A stretch of DNA of 64,000 bases from Mycobacterium sp. 852013-51886_SCH5428379 (lineage in GTDB: Bacteria; Actinomycetota; Actinomycetes; Mycobacteriales; Mycobacteriaceae): NCBI RefSeq assembly GCF_001665575.1, contig NZ_LZSU01000019.1, positions 62,001 to 126,000 of the forward strand, written 5' to 3'. The first letter of the stretch is position 1. Every line of letters begins with the position of its first letter. The position numbers and the translations under genes are program-made. Below are positions 8,454 to 18,343 of the stretch, piece after piece. The notes under the pieces are model-generated. The model was not told the origin of the DNA. It was given only the letters and a program-made list of their open reading frames with translations, and searched no databases.

Positions 8454-9793
8454 ATCGCCGTCGCGGGCAGGTCGAACTCCGCCAGCGTGTCCATGACCTG
8501 TTGCGCCAGCCAGGCTTTCGTGTTCTCCGCACCCGGCTGGTAACCGATCACCGCGATCGACACCTTGTCCCCGATCCGGGCGCCGACGACGGTGAGGATC
8601 CCGCTGCGCTCCTCGAGCACCCGCCGAGAGATGTACCCGTCGACGCCGCGCATGGTGACGAATTCGGCGTCGGTGCCGTCGGCGCGGCCGATCTCGACCG
8701 GCAGCGTCCCCAGGTTCGAACACGACACCCGCAGATCAGAGAACCCGAAGGCGACGTCGGCCATCGCCTGCACGGCCCGCTTCGGGATGAACGGCACCAG
8801 CGGCAGCAACGCCAGCGTCTCGTCGGGTTCCTCCCGCATCGTCTGCAGCGCCCGTTTGATCTCGGCGCGCACCCCGGTCAGATCCTCGGTGACGCGCGAC
8901 GGGTCGATGTGCGCGGTGGCGAGGGTGACGGCGTTGGCCCGATTGTCGCCGAGCGAGCGGTCGTTGATCGGGATCGTGAACGCGACGGCGCCGTCCTCGG
9001 GGCGGTGCCTGCCCATGCGCTGCGAGAGCCGCGCGGCGACTCCGGCGAGCAGTGAGTACGTGTTACCGCCCAGGGCTTCGGCGCGGGCGTCCCACGGGCC
9101 GCCGTCGACGAAGACCGAGATGGCCGGGGTGACGATCGCCTCGTCGGGCCCGGGGTCCCGCGCAGGTTTGGCCGGCCGCGCGAACTCCTTGCGCCTGCTA
9201 TAGGCCAGCCGCGCCGCGGCGGCCACCGTGCGACCGGTTTCGGGCAGATCGCGGGCGAGCTGACGGAGGTCCTCGACGACGGCCTGCCGACGGGTGCGGA
9301 CTTTCGGCGGGGCGTAGCCCAGACCCTCGGTGTTCCCGGTGACGGCGTTGAACACGGTCAGCAATGCGCCGCCACCGTCGCTGAGGCAGTGCGAACCGAC
9401 CAGGGTGACCGCGGTGGCGCCGTCGTCGAGCGGTTGCACGGCCATGTGCCAGCCCGGCCCCCATTCGGGGTCGACCGGGACCTGCGCGCGGGCGTCCAGC
9501 CAGTCGCTGAGCGCGGCGCGCGGCAGCACGTCCTCGGCGATGTCGATCTCGGATTCCGGGCCGAGGGACTCCACCCACCGGTGCCTGCCGAACGGCAGCG
9601 GCGACGGTTCGATGTGCCGGCCGGCCAGTCCGTAGCCGAAGTTGCGGTGGAACCGACGCAGCCCCTCGTAGTCGACGGGATGTTCGTAGATCCAGACGCA
9701 CTGCATGACCGCGGCCTGCCCGGTCGCGCGCAGGCCCAGGAACATCGCCTGATCGAGATACGGAACCAGCTGGTCGGACGTCGGAGACGCCAT
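8450..9793 (-). CDS. WS/DGAT-like condensation-superfamily acyltransferase (first copy)
   Basis: This 447-residue acyltransferase carries the catalytic sequence SHCLSDGG (His135, Asp139). It is a paralogue of the next gene: both share YLDQAMF/FIDQAAF starts, SPLPFGRHRWV near residue 65-73 and a conserved C-terminus GYQPGxxNTK. The ATG at 9793 lies two bases after the papA-like stop; a GTG six bases earlier would overlap that stop as GTGA and is an equal alternative. Two such enzymes beside a PapA protein suggest several acyl positions on the product, or different acyl donors. It acts presumably at the inner face of the membrane, near the transporters. Confidence 0.8.
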   Translation of the reverse strand: MASPTSDQLVPYLDQAMFLGLRATGQAAVMQCVWIYEHPVDYEGLRRFHRNFGYGLAGRHIEPSPLPFGRHRWVESLGPESEIDIAEDVLPRAALSDWLDARAQVPVDPEWGPGWHMAVQPLDDGATAVTLVGSHCLSDGGGALLTVFNAVTGNTEGLGYAPPKVRTRRQAVVEDLRQLARDLPETGRTVAAAARLAYSRRKEFARPAKPARDPGPDEAIVTPAISVFVDGGPWDARAEALGGNTYSLLAGVAARLSQRMGRHRPEDGAVAFTIPINDRSLGDNRANAVTLATAHIDPSRVTEDLTGVRAEIKRALQTMREEPDETLALLPLVPFIPKRAVQAMADVAFGFSDLRVSCSNLGTLPVEIGRADGTDAEFVTMRGVDGYISRRVLEERSGILTVVGARIGDKVSIAVIGYQPGAENTKAWLAQQVMDTLAEFDLPATAI

Positions 9794-9795
9794 AC

Positions 9796-11274
9796 TCACC
9801 GACCGACTACGGGAACCAACTCGCTGCGCTGCCTGCGCGCGCCGTGGGCGGCGGTGGACAGCGACTCCCGGCCGGCGTCGGCGGTGCCGCCGTCGGCGAC
9901 CCGGAGGAACCATGTCTGCATCGCGCGAACGTACCGCTCGATCGACTCGCGGGCGATCGGGTTGTCCGGGAAGCAGACGGTCAGCGCGGTCTCGCGTTCG
10001 GTGCGGTTCACGTACAGCCCGACCTGGAACGCCGAACGCGCGTCGGTGTACAGCCGGCCGTTCATCGCCTCCCACTGGGCGATGACGCCCGGCGACAGCG
10101 GCGGCAGACCGGCGTCGAGGTACGACAGCATTGGCACGCCGGGCTCGGGGTTGCGGATGCCCGCCGACTTGCCCAGTTCCACGACGAGTTCGAACGGGAC
10201 GTGCGCGAGGTGCAGTCCGCCGTCGAAGGACTGCTGCGCGTGGCGGGCCGTGGCGCCGAAGTCGGAGGGGTCGGCTTGGACGGTGACCGGGACGACGCCG
10301 GTGAACCAACCGGTCGTCATGAACTCCTCGGGCGTACGCCGGGTCGTGGTCGGCGTGATGATGTAGTAGTCGCGGTTGCCGCTGAACTCGAGATCGGTCA
10401 GCGCACCGCAGGCGAAGACGCCACCGATGAAGCGGGCGCCCGCCGCCGCGCAGACGGCCTCGAAACGTTCGCTCTGCTGGCGGTCCAGCAGCCGCACGGT
10501 CATCAGCTCACCCGAGCAGGGCACCGACGGATCACCCAGCGGCAGCGGGAAGCGCGGCTTGGAACCACCGTTGGCCGACGCGATGTCGACCCACTCGGCC
10601 ACCTCGGGGGACGCCGGGCTGAGCGCCGAGGTGTAGTCGTGCTGGCTGAGGCAGTAGTCGTCGTAGCTGCCCGGCTCGGGCAACTGCAGCGGCGCGCCGC
10701 CACCGACCAGCGTGGTGTACATCAGATGGATCTCGACGAGCACCAGTCCCATGAACATCGCGTCGGTGTGCACGTGGTCGACGCTGATGTAGAAGGTGAA
10801 GTGGTCGGCCCGCTGGATCACCCCGAAACTGAAGCAGTTCCACTGCAACGGATCCGGTGTGGCCAGCACGTGCTCGCGCCACTGCGCTGCGGTCACCTCG
10901 CCGTGCTCGGTCGGCACGAACTTGATGTCGCGGGGGTTGCGCGCGGTCCGACGGACGACCTGATCGGCGTCGGTGAACTCGAACCGGCTGTGGTACGTGT
11001 CGTGGCGGCGCAGGTAGGCATTGATGACGTGCGTCATCGCCCGGGTGTCGCAGCGGCCCGGCATATCCCACGCCGGGATCAGCAGCCGCGCCATGTCGGT
11101 GCCCTGCTCGCGGTGCGTGCGGAACGCCCGGATGTGCTGTTCCTGCTGATAGCTGACCGGTACGTCGCTGATCGGCGCATCGGCCATCTTCGCCGCCGAC
11201 GCCGGCGACGGATCCCAGGAGATCAGGGTGCCGGGGGTACCGATCCAGTCCTGGATCGACTTCATCGCGACCAT
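9796..11274 (-). CDS. PapA-type polyketide-associated acyltransferase
   Basis: This 492-residue protein belongs to the PapA1-PapA4 class, which transfers PKS-made acyl chains onto trehalose or other sugars (sulfolipid, polyacyltrehalose, polyphleates). The catalytic pair is His167 and Asp171 in DHVHTDAM; the first His and final Gly of the textbook HHxxxDG are replaced by Asp and Ala. The start at 11274 was chosen because AGGAGG lies five bases upstream; an ATG at 11265 also exists. The gene follows the PKS gene by 76 bases on the same strand, which is the usual pks-papA pairing. It is likely to be the enzyme that unloads or transfers the PKS product. Confidence 0.87.
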   Translation of the reverse strand: MVAMKSIQDWIGTPGTLISWDPSPASAAKMADAPISDVPVSYQQEQHIRAFRTHREQGTDMARLLIPAWDMPGRCDTRAMTHVINAYLRRHDTYHSRFEFTDADQVVRRTARNPRDIKFVPTEHGEVTAAQWREHVLATPDPLQWNCFSFGVIQRADHFTFYISVDHVHTDAMFMGLVLVEIHLMYTTLVGGGAPLQLPEPGSYDDYCLSQHDYTSALSPASPEVAEWVDIASANGGSKPRFPLPLGDPSVPCSGELMTVRLLDRQQSERFEAVCAAAGARFIGGVFACGALTDLEFSGNRDYYIITPTTTRRTPEEFMTTGWFTGVVPVTVQADPSDFGATARHAQQSFDGGLHLAHVPFELVVELGKSAGIRNPEPGVPMLSYLDAGLPPLSPGVIAQWEAMNGRLYTDARSAFQVGLYVNRTERETALTVCFPDNPIARESIERYVRAMQTWFLRVADGGTADAGRESLSTAAHGARRQRSELVPVVGR

Positions 11275-11350
11275 CAGCGCCTCCTCGGCATCGCGTTCGG
11301 GTGGCCGACGGTGGCGTTTGCCCCTGTGCCGGCCCAGATGTTGTGCTTCG

Positions 11351-14300
11351 TCACGACGGCGGAGCCGTCCCGGTCTCACCGGCGAGCGTGTCGGCCAGTC
11401 GCTGCGCCAGCGCCCGCACGGTGGTGATGTCCGTCGACACGATCCGGATACCGGTCTCGGTCTCGATGCGGGTGCGCACCTCCAGCGTCCCCAGCGAGTC
11501 GAGACCATACTCGGACAGCGGGCGGTCGGGGTCGACCGCCCGGCGCAGGATCAACCCGATCTGGTCCGACACCAGTTTGCGCAACCGACCCGGCCACTCC
11601 TCGCGGGGCAGCTGGTACAAGTCGGTCAGGAACGCACTCGACGTCGTCGCCGTCTGGCCGACCGATCGGAACGCCTCGGCGAACGGGCTGGCTTCGGCGA
11701 ACGCCGCCAGCCACGGCGCACCGGCGACCGGCGCGTAGCCCGAGTAGGCCCGGTCGTGACGCAGCAGCACGTCGAAGGCGTGGGCGCCGTCATCGGGCAG
11801 GATCGCCATCGCGGCGTCCTGCGCCAGCCCCTGGCCGGCGCCGATCTCCGCCCACGCACCCCACGCGATGGAGTTGGCCGGCAGCCCCTGGGCCCGGCGC
11901 CAATGGGTGAACGCGTCCAGCCAGGCGTTGGCCGCCGCGTACGCGCCCTGGCCGGGCGAGCCGACCATGGCCGCCGCCGAGCTGAAGGAACAGAACCAGT
12001 CCAGCGGCTGGCGCAGGGTCGCGGCGTGCAGATGCCACGCGCCGAACACCTTCGGCGCCCAGTCCCGGTCCACCAGCTCGTCGGTGATGTTCGTCAGGGT
12101 GGCGTCCTCGATGACCGCGGCGGCGTGCAGTACGCCGCGAACGGGCAGCCCGGTGGCGGTGGCCGCGGCGATCAGCCGGTTCGCGGTGGCGGCGTCGGCG
12201 ACGTCACCGAGGGTCACCTCGACCTCCGTGCCCGCCGCGCGCATCCGCTCGACCACGCGCTGGACGTCCGGGCCTGGCGCCGAGCGGCCGTTCAGCACGA
12301 TGCGTCCGCAGCCGGCGGCGGCCATCTGTTCGGCCAGGTAGAGGCCGAGTCCGCCCATACCGCCGGTGATCACGTACGCGCCGACGGCACGGAACACCGG
12401 TGCGTCCTCGGGCGGGACGACCGCATCCGTGCGTCCGGTGTGCTCGACGTCGAGGACGAGCTTGCCGGTGTGTTCGGCGGCGCCCATCACCCGGATGGCG
12501 GTGGCGCCGTCGTGCAGCGGGTAGTGCGTCGTCTCCGGCAGCGGCAGCACGCCGTCGGCGATCTGTTGATAGACCGTCTCCAGCAGGCGCCGCATGACGT
12601 CGGGGTTGGTCAGGGTCAGCAGCGCCAGGTCGACGGCGTAGAAGGCCAGGTTGCGGCGGAACGGGAACAGGCCCATCTTGGTGTCGCCGTAGATGTCGCG
12701 TTTGCCGATCTCGACGAACCGGCCCCCGAAGGACAGCAGTTCCAGCCCGGCGCGCTGCGCGGCACCCGGCAGCGAGTTGAGCACGATGTCCACGCCGTAG
12801 CCGTCGGTGTCGTGGCGGATCTCGTCGGCGAACGCGGTGCTGCGGGAGTCGTAGACGTGCTCGATCCCCCAGTCGCGCAGCAGCTTCCGGCGTTCGGGGC
12901 TGCCGGCGGTGGCGTAGATCTCGGCGCCCGCGGCCTTGGCGATCGCCAGGGCGGCCTGTCCGACGCCGCCGGTGGCCGAATGGATGAGCACCTTGTCGCG
13001 CGACGAGATCCGGGCCAGATCGTGCAGCCCGTACCAGGCGGTGGTGTGTGCGCTGGGCACGGCGGCGGCCTGCTTCTCGGGCAGCGTGTCGGGCAGCTTC
13101 ACGGCGAGGTTGGCGTCGCAGGTGACGTAGGTGGCCCATGCGCCGTCGGCGGAGATGCCGGCCACCCGGTCGCCCACCGCGAGATCGGTGACGCCGGCGC
13201 CGACGCCGGTCACCACACCGGCAAAATCCGCACCCAGACGGGGCATCCGGCCCTCGAAACTCGGGTAGCGACCGTAGGCGACGAGGACGTCGGCGAAGTT
13301 CAGGTTCGAGGCCGCGACCGCCACCTCGATCTGTCCGGGTCCGGGGGCGGCGCGGTCGAACGCCACCAGCTCGAGGGATTCGAGGTCACCCGGAGTGCGG
13401 ATCTGCAGCCGGACACCGCCGGACTCGAGGTCCACGACGGTGCGGCGGCGCTCGTCGGCCTGCAGCGGGCCCGCGTTGAGCCGCGCCACGTGGAAGTGGC
13501 CGTCGCGCCAGGCCGTCTCGTCCTCATCGGAACCCGACAGCAGCTGGTCGGCCACCAGCGCGACATCGGTGCCCGCGTCCACGTCGATCAAGGTGGCGCG
13601 CAGCTCGGGGTGTTCCAGGTTGACCGCGCGCACCAGGCCGCGGACCCCGCTGTGTTCGAGGTTCGCGACATCGGTGGGCTGCACCGTCGCCGCATCGCGG
13701 GTCAGGACGAACACCCGGGGCGCCTCGCCGGGCACCTCGGTGATGCGCTGCGCGAGGTGCACGAGGTGACGCACGTGGGCGGCACCGCGCGCCGGGATCT
13801 CGTCGCGGTGCGGACCCGGTTCCCCGGCGACGATGACGACGCCCGTGTGCGGATCGGCCTCCAGACGCTCGCCGATCACGTCGGCCGCATCGGTGTCGGA
13901 GGGGGTGCCGTCTCCCCCGACGGGCCACGCGACCGTCGACACCTCGACGTCGCCACGCGTGAGCGCCAGCGCCAGCCGGCTCGCCAGGGCGTCGGCGCCG
14001 GTGTCGATGACCAGCCAGCGGCCGGCGTCCAGGTGCGCCGGGGCGGGCGCATCCTGCTCGCGCCAGTCGATCGTCAGGAGCCGGTCGTTGAGCAGCCGTT
14101 CGCGGCGGCCGCCCGCGGTCGAACCGGTGCCCATCCGCAGACCCTCGACGCTGAGCAGAACGGCGCCGTCCTCGTCGAGGACGTCGATGTCGGCCTCGAC
14201 GGCGGCGGCGCTGACCGTGGTCACGGTGACGTGGCAGTAGTGCGCGTGGCGGGTCGAGCCGTGGGTGCGGATGCGCCGCACACCCAGCGGCAGCATCAGC

Positions 14301-17300
14301 GTTCCGGTGGCGTCGGCGGCCAGCGCGGGATGCGCACCGACGGCCTGGAAGCAGGCGTCGAGCAACGCGGGATGGATCGCGTACGCGGACTGCTGGGACC
14401 GGATGGAGCCCGGCAGTGCGACCTCGGCGAGCACGGTGTCGGCACCGTCGGCGGTGTTGGTGGCGACCAGACCGGAGAACGCGGAGCCGTACTCGATGCC
14501 GCGCTGGGCGAACCACGCGCGCAGCGCCGCACCCTCGACGCGGTCCGGGTGGGCGGTCAGCAGCGCGTCGATGTCGCGGGCGGCCCGAGTGCCGGCCTCG
14601 GGCGCGTGCAGAACGGCCGTGGCGCGGCGGATCTCGGTGCCCTGGTCGAAGGTCTCGACGACGAACTCGGCGGTGCCGGGCCGTTTCACGGTGGCGACCG
14701 CGGAGACCGGGGTCTGCTCCTCCAGCAGGAGCAGTTGTTCGAAGCTGACGTCGCGAACCTCGGCGCCGGCGCCGAAGAGTGCGTCCGAGGCCGTCAGCGC
14801 CATCTCGCAGTAGGCCGCACCCGGCAGTGCCGCCACGCTGTGCACCTGGTGGTCGCCGAGCCACGGCTGCTGCGCGGTGCCGACGTCGGCCTGCCACACG
14901 TGGCGTTCGGGCTCTTCGGGCAGCCGGACGTGGGCGCCCAGCAGCGGATGGACGGCGACGGTGGCCGCGCCCTGGTCCTGGCCGCCGCGGGTCAGCATCA
15001 GCAGGGTGCGGGTCCAGGTCGGCAGCGGGGCGTCGACCAGCCGGCCCTGCGGGTAGAGCACGGAGAAGTCGATCTGCCCGCCCGCGGCGTGCAGTTCGGC
15101 GACAAAGCCGAGCAGACCCTCGGGCACGTCCTGTTCGCGACGCATCGCGGCCAGCGTGGACAGGGAGATGTCCATGCTGCGGCCGGTCTGGTCGACGGCA
15201 TGGGTGAGCAGCGGGTGCGGTGACAGCTCGCCGAACACCCGGTAGCCGTCCTCCAGCGCGGCCTGCACGGCGGCCGAGAACCGCACGGCGTGACGGAGGT
15301 TGTCGGCCCAGTAGTAGGCGTCGAACTCTGGGATGTCCCGCGGGTCGTAGAGGGTGGCCGAGTAGTACGGGATCACCGGGTCGAGCGGTTCGATGTCGTC
15401 GAGGACGTCGGTCAGCTCGTCGAGGATCGGGTCGACCTGCGGAGAGTGCGAGGCGACGTCCACCGCGACCTCGCGGGCCATCACGCCGCGGCGCTCCCAC
15501 TCGTCGATGAGCGCCCGGATCGTCTCGCGAGCGCCGCCGACCACGGTCGACTCCGGCGAGGCGATGACCGACAGCACCACGTCGCTGATGCCGCGCGCGG
15601 CGAGTTCGCTCAGCACCTGCTGGGCCGGCAGCTCGACGGAGGCCATGGCGCCGGATCCGGCGATCCCGGCCATCAGCCGCGAGCGCCGGCAGATCACCTT
15701 CACGCCGTCCTCGAGCGACAACCCGCCCGCGACCACGGCCGCGGCCGATTCACCCATCGAGTGGCCGATCACCGCGCCCGGGCGCACCCCGTAGGACTTC
15801 AGCGTGGCCGCGAGCGCGACCTGGACGGCGAAGACGGTCGGCTGGACGCGGTCGATGCCGGTCACCTTCTCGGGCGCGGACATCGCCTCGGTGACCGAGA
15901 ATCCGGCTTCGCGGGCGATCTGCGGTTCCAGCTCGGCGACCGTGGCGGCGAACACCGGTTCGGTCTCCAGCAGTCCCCTGCCCATCCCGGCCCACTGCGA
16001 CCCCTGGCCGGAGAACACCCAGACCGGTCCGCGGTCGCCTGCCGCAACGGAGGCGAGGTGCCGGCTGTCGCTGTCGGCGGCTTCGCGTAGCTGTTTGATC
16101 AGCCCTGCGTGGCTGTTGGCCAGCACGGCGGCCCGCACGGGCCGGTGGGAGCGCCTGCGCGTCAGCGTGTAGGCCAGATCGCGCAGATCGACTTCGGTGT
16201 GTCCGTCGACCCAGTCGGCGAGCCGCGCGGCGGTGCGGCGCAGTTCGTCGGTCGAGGTGGACGACAGCGCGAACAGCAACGCGCCGTCGACCGGTTCGGC
16301 GTCCGAGGGCACCTGTGCGTCGGGCGCCTGTTCGAGCACCGCGTGCACGTTGGTGCCGGACAGACCGTAGGACGAGACCGCGGCCCGGCGCGGTCCGGAG
16401 CCCTCGTGCGGCCACCGGGTGATCTCCTGCGGCACGAACAGGTTGGTCTTGATCCGCGCCATCTCGTCGGGCATGCGGTGGAAGTGCAGGTTCTGCGGGA
16501 CTGCCGCGTGCTGCAGCGACAGGACCGCCTTGATGAGGCCCACGGCGCCCGAGGCGGACTGCGAGTGCCCGAAGTTGGTCTTGGCTGCGCCCAGTGCGCA
16601 CGGTGCGTCGGTGCCGTAGACGGCCGCGAGGCTGGCGTATTCGATCGGATCGCCCACCGGGGTGCCGGTGCCGTGGGCCTCGACCATGCCGACCGTGGCC
16701 GGATCGACCGCACCAGCGGCGAGCGCGGCGCGGTAGACCTCAACCTGCGCGTCGCGGGAAGGGGTGGCGATGTTGACGGTGTGGCCGTCCTGGTTGGCGG
16801 CGGTGCCCTTGACGACGGCCAGGATGCGGTCGCCGTCGCGCTGGGCGTCCGGCAGGCGCTTGAGGAACAGCACAGCCGACGCCTCACCGGAGACGAAGCC
16901 GTCGGCGGCGACGTCGAATGCGTGGCAGCGGCCGGTCGGCGAGAGCATGCCCTGCGCCGATCCGGACGACAGTTTGCGCGGTTCCAGCGTCAGCGAGACA
17001 CCGCCGGCCAGCGCCAGGTTGCTCTCGCCGTCGTGCAGGCTCTTGCACGCCATGTGCACGGCAAGCAGGCCCGAGGAGCAGGCGGAGTCCACGGTGTAGG
17101 CGGGTCCGCGCAGTCCGAGCGCATAGGAGATGCGGCCCGACGCCAGGCTGAAGTTGTTGCCGGTGAAGCCGTAGGGCCCCTCGATGGCGTGGGCGTCGGC
17201 GGCGAGGAGTTGGTAGTCGCCGTGGGTCATACCGATGAAGACGCCGGTCAGCGATTCCGCCAGGACGGTCGGGTCGACGCCCGCGTGCTCGACGGCCTCC

Positions 17301-17611
17301 CACGCGGTCTCCAGGAGTAATCGGTGCTGCGGGTCGATCGCGGTGGCCTCGCGCTCGCTGATCCCGAAGAACTCGGCGTCGAAGGCGCCCACGTCGGGAA
17401 GGAAGGCGCCCCACTTGGACACCGAGCGGCCGGGGACGCCGGGCTCCGGGTCGTAGTAGTCGTCGGCGTCCCAGCGCTCGAGGGGAATCTCGGTGACGAA
17501 GTCCTCTCCGCGCAACAACGCTTCCCACAGCTGTTCGGGCGAGTCGATCCCGCCGGGCAGCCGACAGGCCATGCCGATGACCGCTATGGGGGTGACCGGT
17601 GCGTCAACCAC
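11351..17611 (-). CDS. Mycocerosic-acid-synthase-type iterative type I polyketide synthase
   Basis: This 2086-residue, highly reducing PKS matches the length and order of the Pks2/Pks5/MAS class. The ketosynthase has Cys178 (DSACSSG), His313 (HGTGT) and His349 (NFGHS). The acyltransferase has GHSMGES (Ser618) and VASH at 719-722, which resembles methylmalonyl-selective enzymes. The dehydratase His921 lies in [10 protein letters not shown], the enoylreductase has a nucleotide-binding [12 protein letters not shown] near 1560, the ketoreductase has [11 protein letters not shown] near 1775, and the carrier domain has EYGLDSLG near 2045. There is no thioesterase, as in MAS, so a Pap protein is needed for release. 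The start is GTG. It should make multimethyl-branched fatty acyl chains from methylmalonyl-CoA; chain length and starter are unknown. Confidence 0.93.
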   Translation of the reverse strand: MVDAPVTPIAVIGMACRLPGGIDSPEQLWEALLRGEDFVTEIPLERWDADDYYDPEPGVPGRSVSKWGAFLPDVGAFDAEFFGISEREATAIDPQHRLLLETAWEAVEHAGVDPTVLAESLTGVFIGMTHGDYQLLAADAHAIEGPYGFTGNNFSLASGRISYALGLRGPAYTVDSACSSGLLAVHMACKSLHDGESNLALAGGVSLTLEPRKLSSGSAQGMLSPTGRCHAFDVAADGFVSGEASAVLFLKRLPDAQRDGDRILAVVKGTAANQDGHTVNIATPSRDAQVEVYRAALAAGAVDPATVGMVEAHGTGTPVGDPIEYASLAAVYGTDAPCALGAAKTNFGHSQSASGAVGLIKAVLSLQHAAVPQNLHFHRMPDEMARIKTNLFVPQEITRWPHEGSGPRRAAVSSYGLSGTNVHAVLEQAPDAQVPSDAEPVDGALLFALSSTSTDELRRTAARLADWVDGHTEVDLRDLAYTLTRRRSHRPVRAAVLANSHAGLIKQLREAADSDSRHLASVAAGDRGPVWVFSGQGSQWAGMGRGLLETEPVFAATVAELEPQIAREAGFSVTEAMSAPEKVTGIDRVQPTVFAVQVALAATLKSYGVRPGAVIGHSMGESAAAVVAGGLSLEDGVKVICRRSRLMAGIAGSGAMASVELPAQQVLSELAARGISDVVLSVIASPESTVVGGARETIRALIDEWERRGVMAREVAVDVASHSPQVDPILDELTDVLDDIEPLDPVIPYYSATLYDPRDIPEFDAYYWADNLRHAVRFSAAVQAALEDGYRVFGELSPHPLLTHAVDQTGRSMDISLSTLAAMRREQDVPEGLLGFVAELHAAGGQIDFSVLYPQGRLVDAPLPTWTRTLLMLTRGGQDQGAATVAVHPLLGAHVRLPEEPERHVWQADVGTAQQPWLGDHQVHSVAALPGAAYCEMALTASDALFGAGAEVRDVSFEQLLLLEEQTPVSAVATVKRPGTAEFVVETFDQGTEIRRATAVLHAPEAGTRAARDIDALLTAHPDRVEGAALRAWFAQRGIEYGSAFSGLVATNTADGADTVLAEVALPGSIRSQQSAYAIHPALLDACFQAVGAHPALAADATGTLMLPLGVRRIRTHGSTRHAHYCHVTVTTVSAAAVEADIDVLDEDGAVLLSVEGLRMGTGSTAGGRRERLLNDRLLTIDWREQDAPAPAHLDAGRWLVIDTGADALASRLALALTRGDVEVSTVAWPVGGDGTPSDTDAADVIGERLEADPHTGVVIVAGEPGPHRDEIPARGAAHVRHLVHLAQRITEVPGEAPRVFVLTRDAATVQPTDVANLEHSGVRGLVRAVNLEHPELRATLIDVDAGTDVALVADQLLSGSDEDETAWRDGHFHVARLNAGPLQADERRRTVVDLESGGVRLQIRTPGDLESLELVAFDRAAPGPGQIEVAVAASNLNFADVLVAYGRYPSFEGRMPRLGADFAGVVTGVGAGVTDLAVGDRVAGISADGAWATYVTCDANLAVKLPDTLPEKQAAAVPSAHTTAWYGLHDLARISSRDKVLIHSATGGVGQAALAIAKAAGAEIYATAGSPERRKLLRDWGIEHVYDSRSTAFADEIRHDTDGYGVDIVLNSLPGAAQRAGLELLSFGGRFVEIGKRDIYGDTKMGLFPFRRNLAFYAVDLALLTLTNPDVMRRLLETVYQQIADGVLPLPETTHYPLHDGATAIRVMGAAEHTGKLVLDVEHTGRTDAVVPPEDAPVFRAVGAYVITGGMGGLGLYLAEQMAAAGCGRIVLNGRSAPGPDVQRVVERMRAAGTEVEVTLGDVADAATANRLIAAATATGLPVRGVLHAAAVIEDATLTNITDELVDRDWAPKVFGAWHLHAATLRQPLDWFCSFSSAAAMVGSPGQGAYAAANAWLDAFTHWRRAQGLPANSIAWGAWAEIGAGQGLAQDAAMAILPDDGAHAFDVLLRHDRAYSGYAPVAGAPWLAAFAEASPFAEAFRSVGQTATTSSAFLTDLYQLPREEWPGRLRKLVSDQIGLILRRAVDPDRPLSEYGLDSLGTLEVRTRIETETGIRIVSTDITTVRALAQRLADTLAGETGTAPPS

Positions 17612-18343
17612 GGCTGCAAACCTCTTCCGAACGGGAAAACCTGTACCGACAGCGGACCCGATAGTGACCGATCTCCGCGCAGGTGTGGGTGCTCCGTGCG
17701 CGTCGATCAGGACTACGGTGGTCCATACCGGCGTCGAGTTGGTCCGGCAGTTGCCGGTCCGTCTCCGCAGAATCTATACGAGCAAATTCGTGCCATTCAT
17801 TGCTTGTTCAATATCTGCCGCCGAAATGTTACACGAAACACGTCAAAATTACAGTTTCCGGTGGCGATTTTGCCCTGACCTGCGGCTCTTCCCCCTGAGG
17901 CCACTCATGTTCGTCTTGGCCTACTCTTGGCTTACTCTCAGGTTTCTCCAGGGGCCCAAATCTAGCAAATCATCGCCCGCGTCATTTTTGTTCCTGTGAG
18001 CGGGCTGTGTGGTCGCCGTCGCACCACGTATGTGACGTAAACCACGTGAATTAGGGGGCGATTGTGCCTGTACAGAGCGGGGATCGGGGCGTCTCGGCGA
18101 GCCGATCGGACGCCACGGAGGCGGCGCGGCCGGCCGGTCCGGTGCCGCACCGGTGCGCCGGGTCCGCGACTGTGGCAACAGCCCCCGGAATAACACCCCT
18201 TACGGCGACCGGACCGTCAGCAAACTCCGGCCGCGGCGCCGGGCGGTATCGAACGCACGGCTCGACCCGATCATGTGAAAAAAATTTATTGACGGGCCCG
18301 ACCATCTGAGCGGGCCGACGGCCCGTCCGGGCAGGTCGGCCAG
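17612..18343. other. Long intergenic region with AT-rich leader upstream of the PKS
   Basis: About 730 bases separate the PKS start from the lipL stop and hold no convincing gene. Bases 17761-17880 are about 54 percent A+T by direct count (65 of 120), far above their surroundings, and probably include the PKS promoter or a silencer-binding zone. The lipL-proximal half is GC-rich and ends with a short A/T run (18275-18292). Small open frames here lack ribosome binding sites and mycobacterial character and are not called. Confidence 0.55.

Noticed and set aside
11228..15223. A 1331-codon open frame on the plus strand across the PKS
   Set aside because: It is a shadow of the PKS gene on the opposite strand: high-GC third positions keep the frame open. 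It has an arginine/glycine-rich composition and no domain.
17921..18196. Small open frames in the PKS-lipL gap
   Set aside because: There is no ribosome binding site, the composition is low-complexity Arg/Pro, and no homologous pattern is recognised.
18275..18300. Promoter made of the A/T run before TTGACG near lipL
   Set aside because: It faces no gene in a suitable direction: rightward it runs into the 3' end of the leftward lipL gene.
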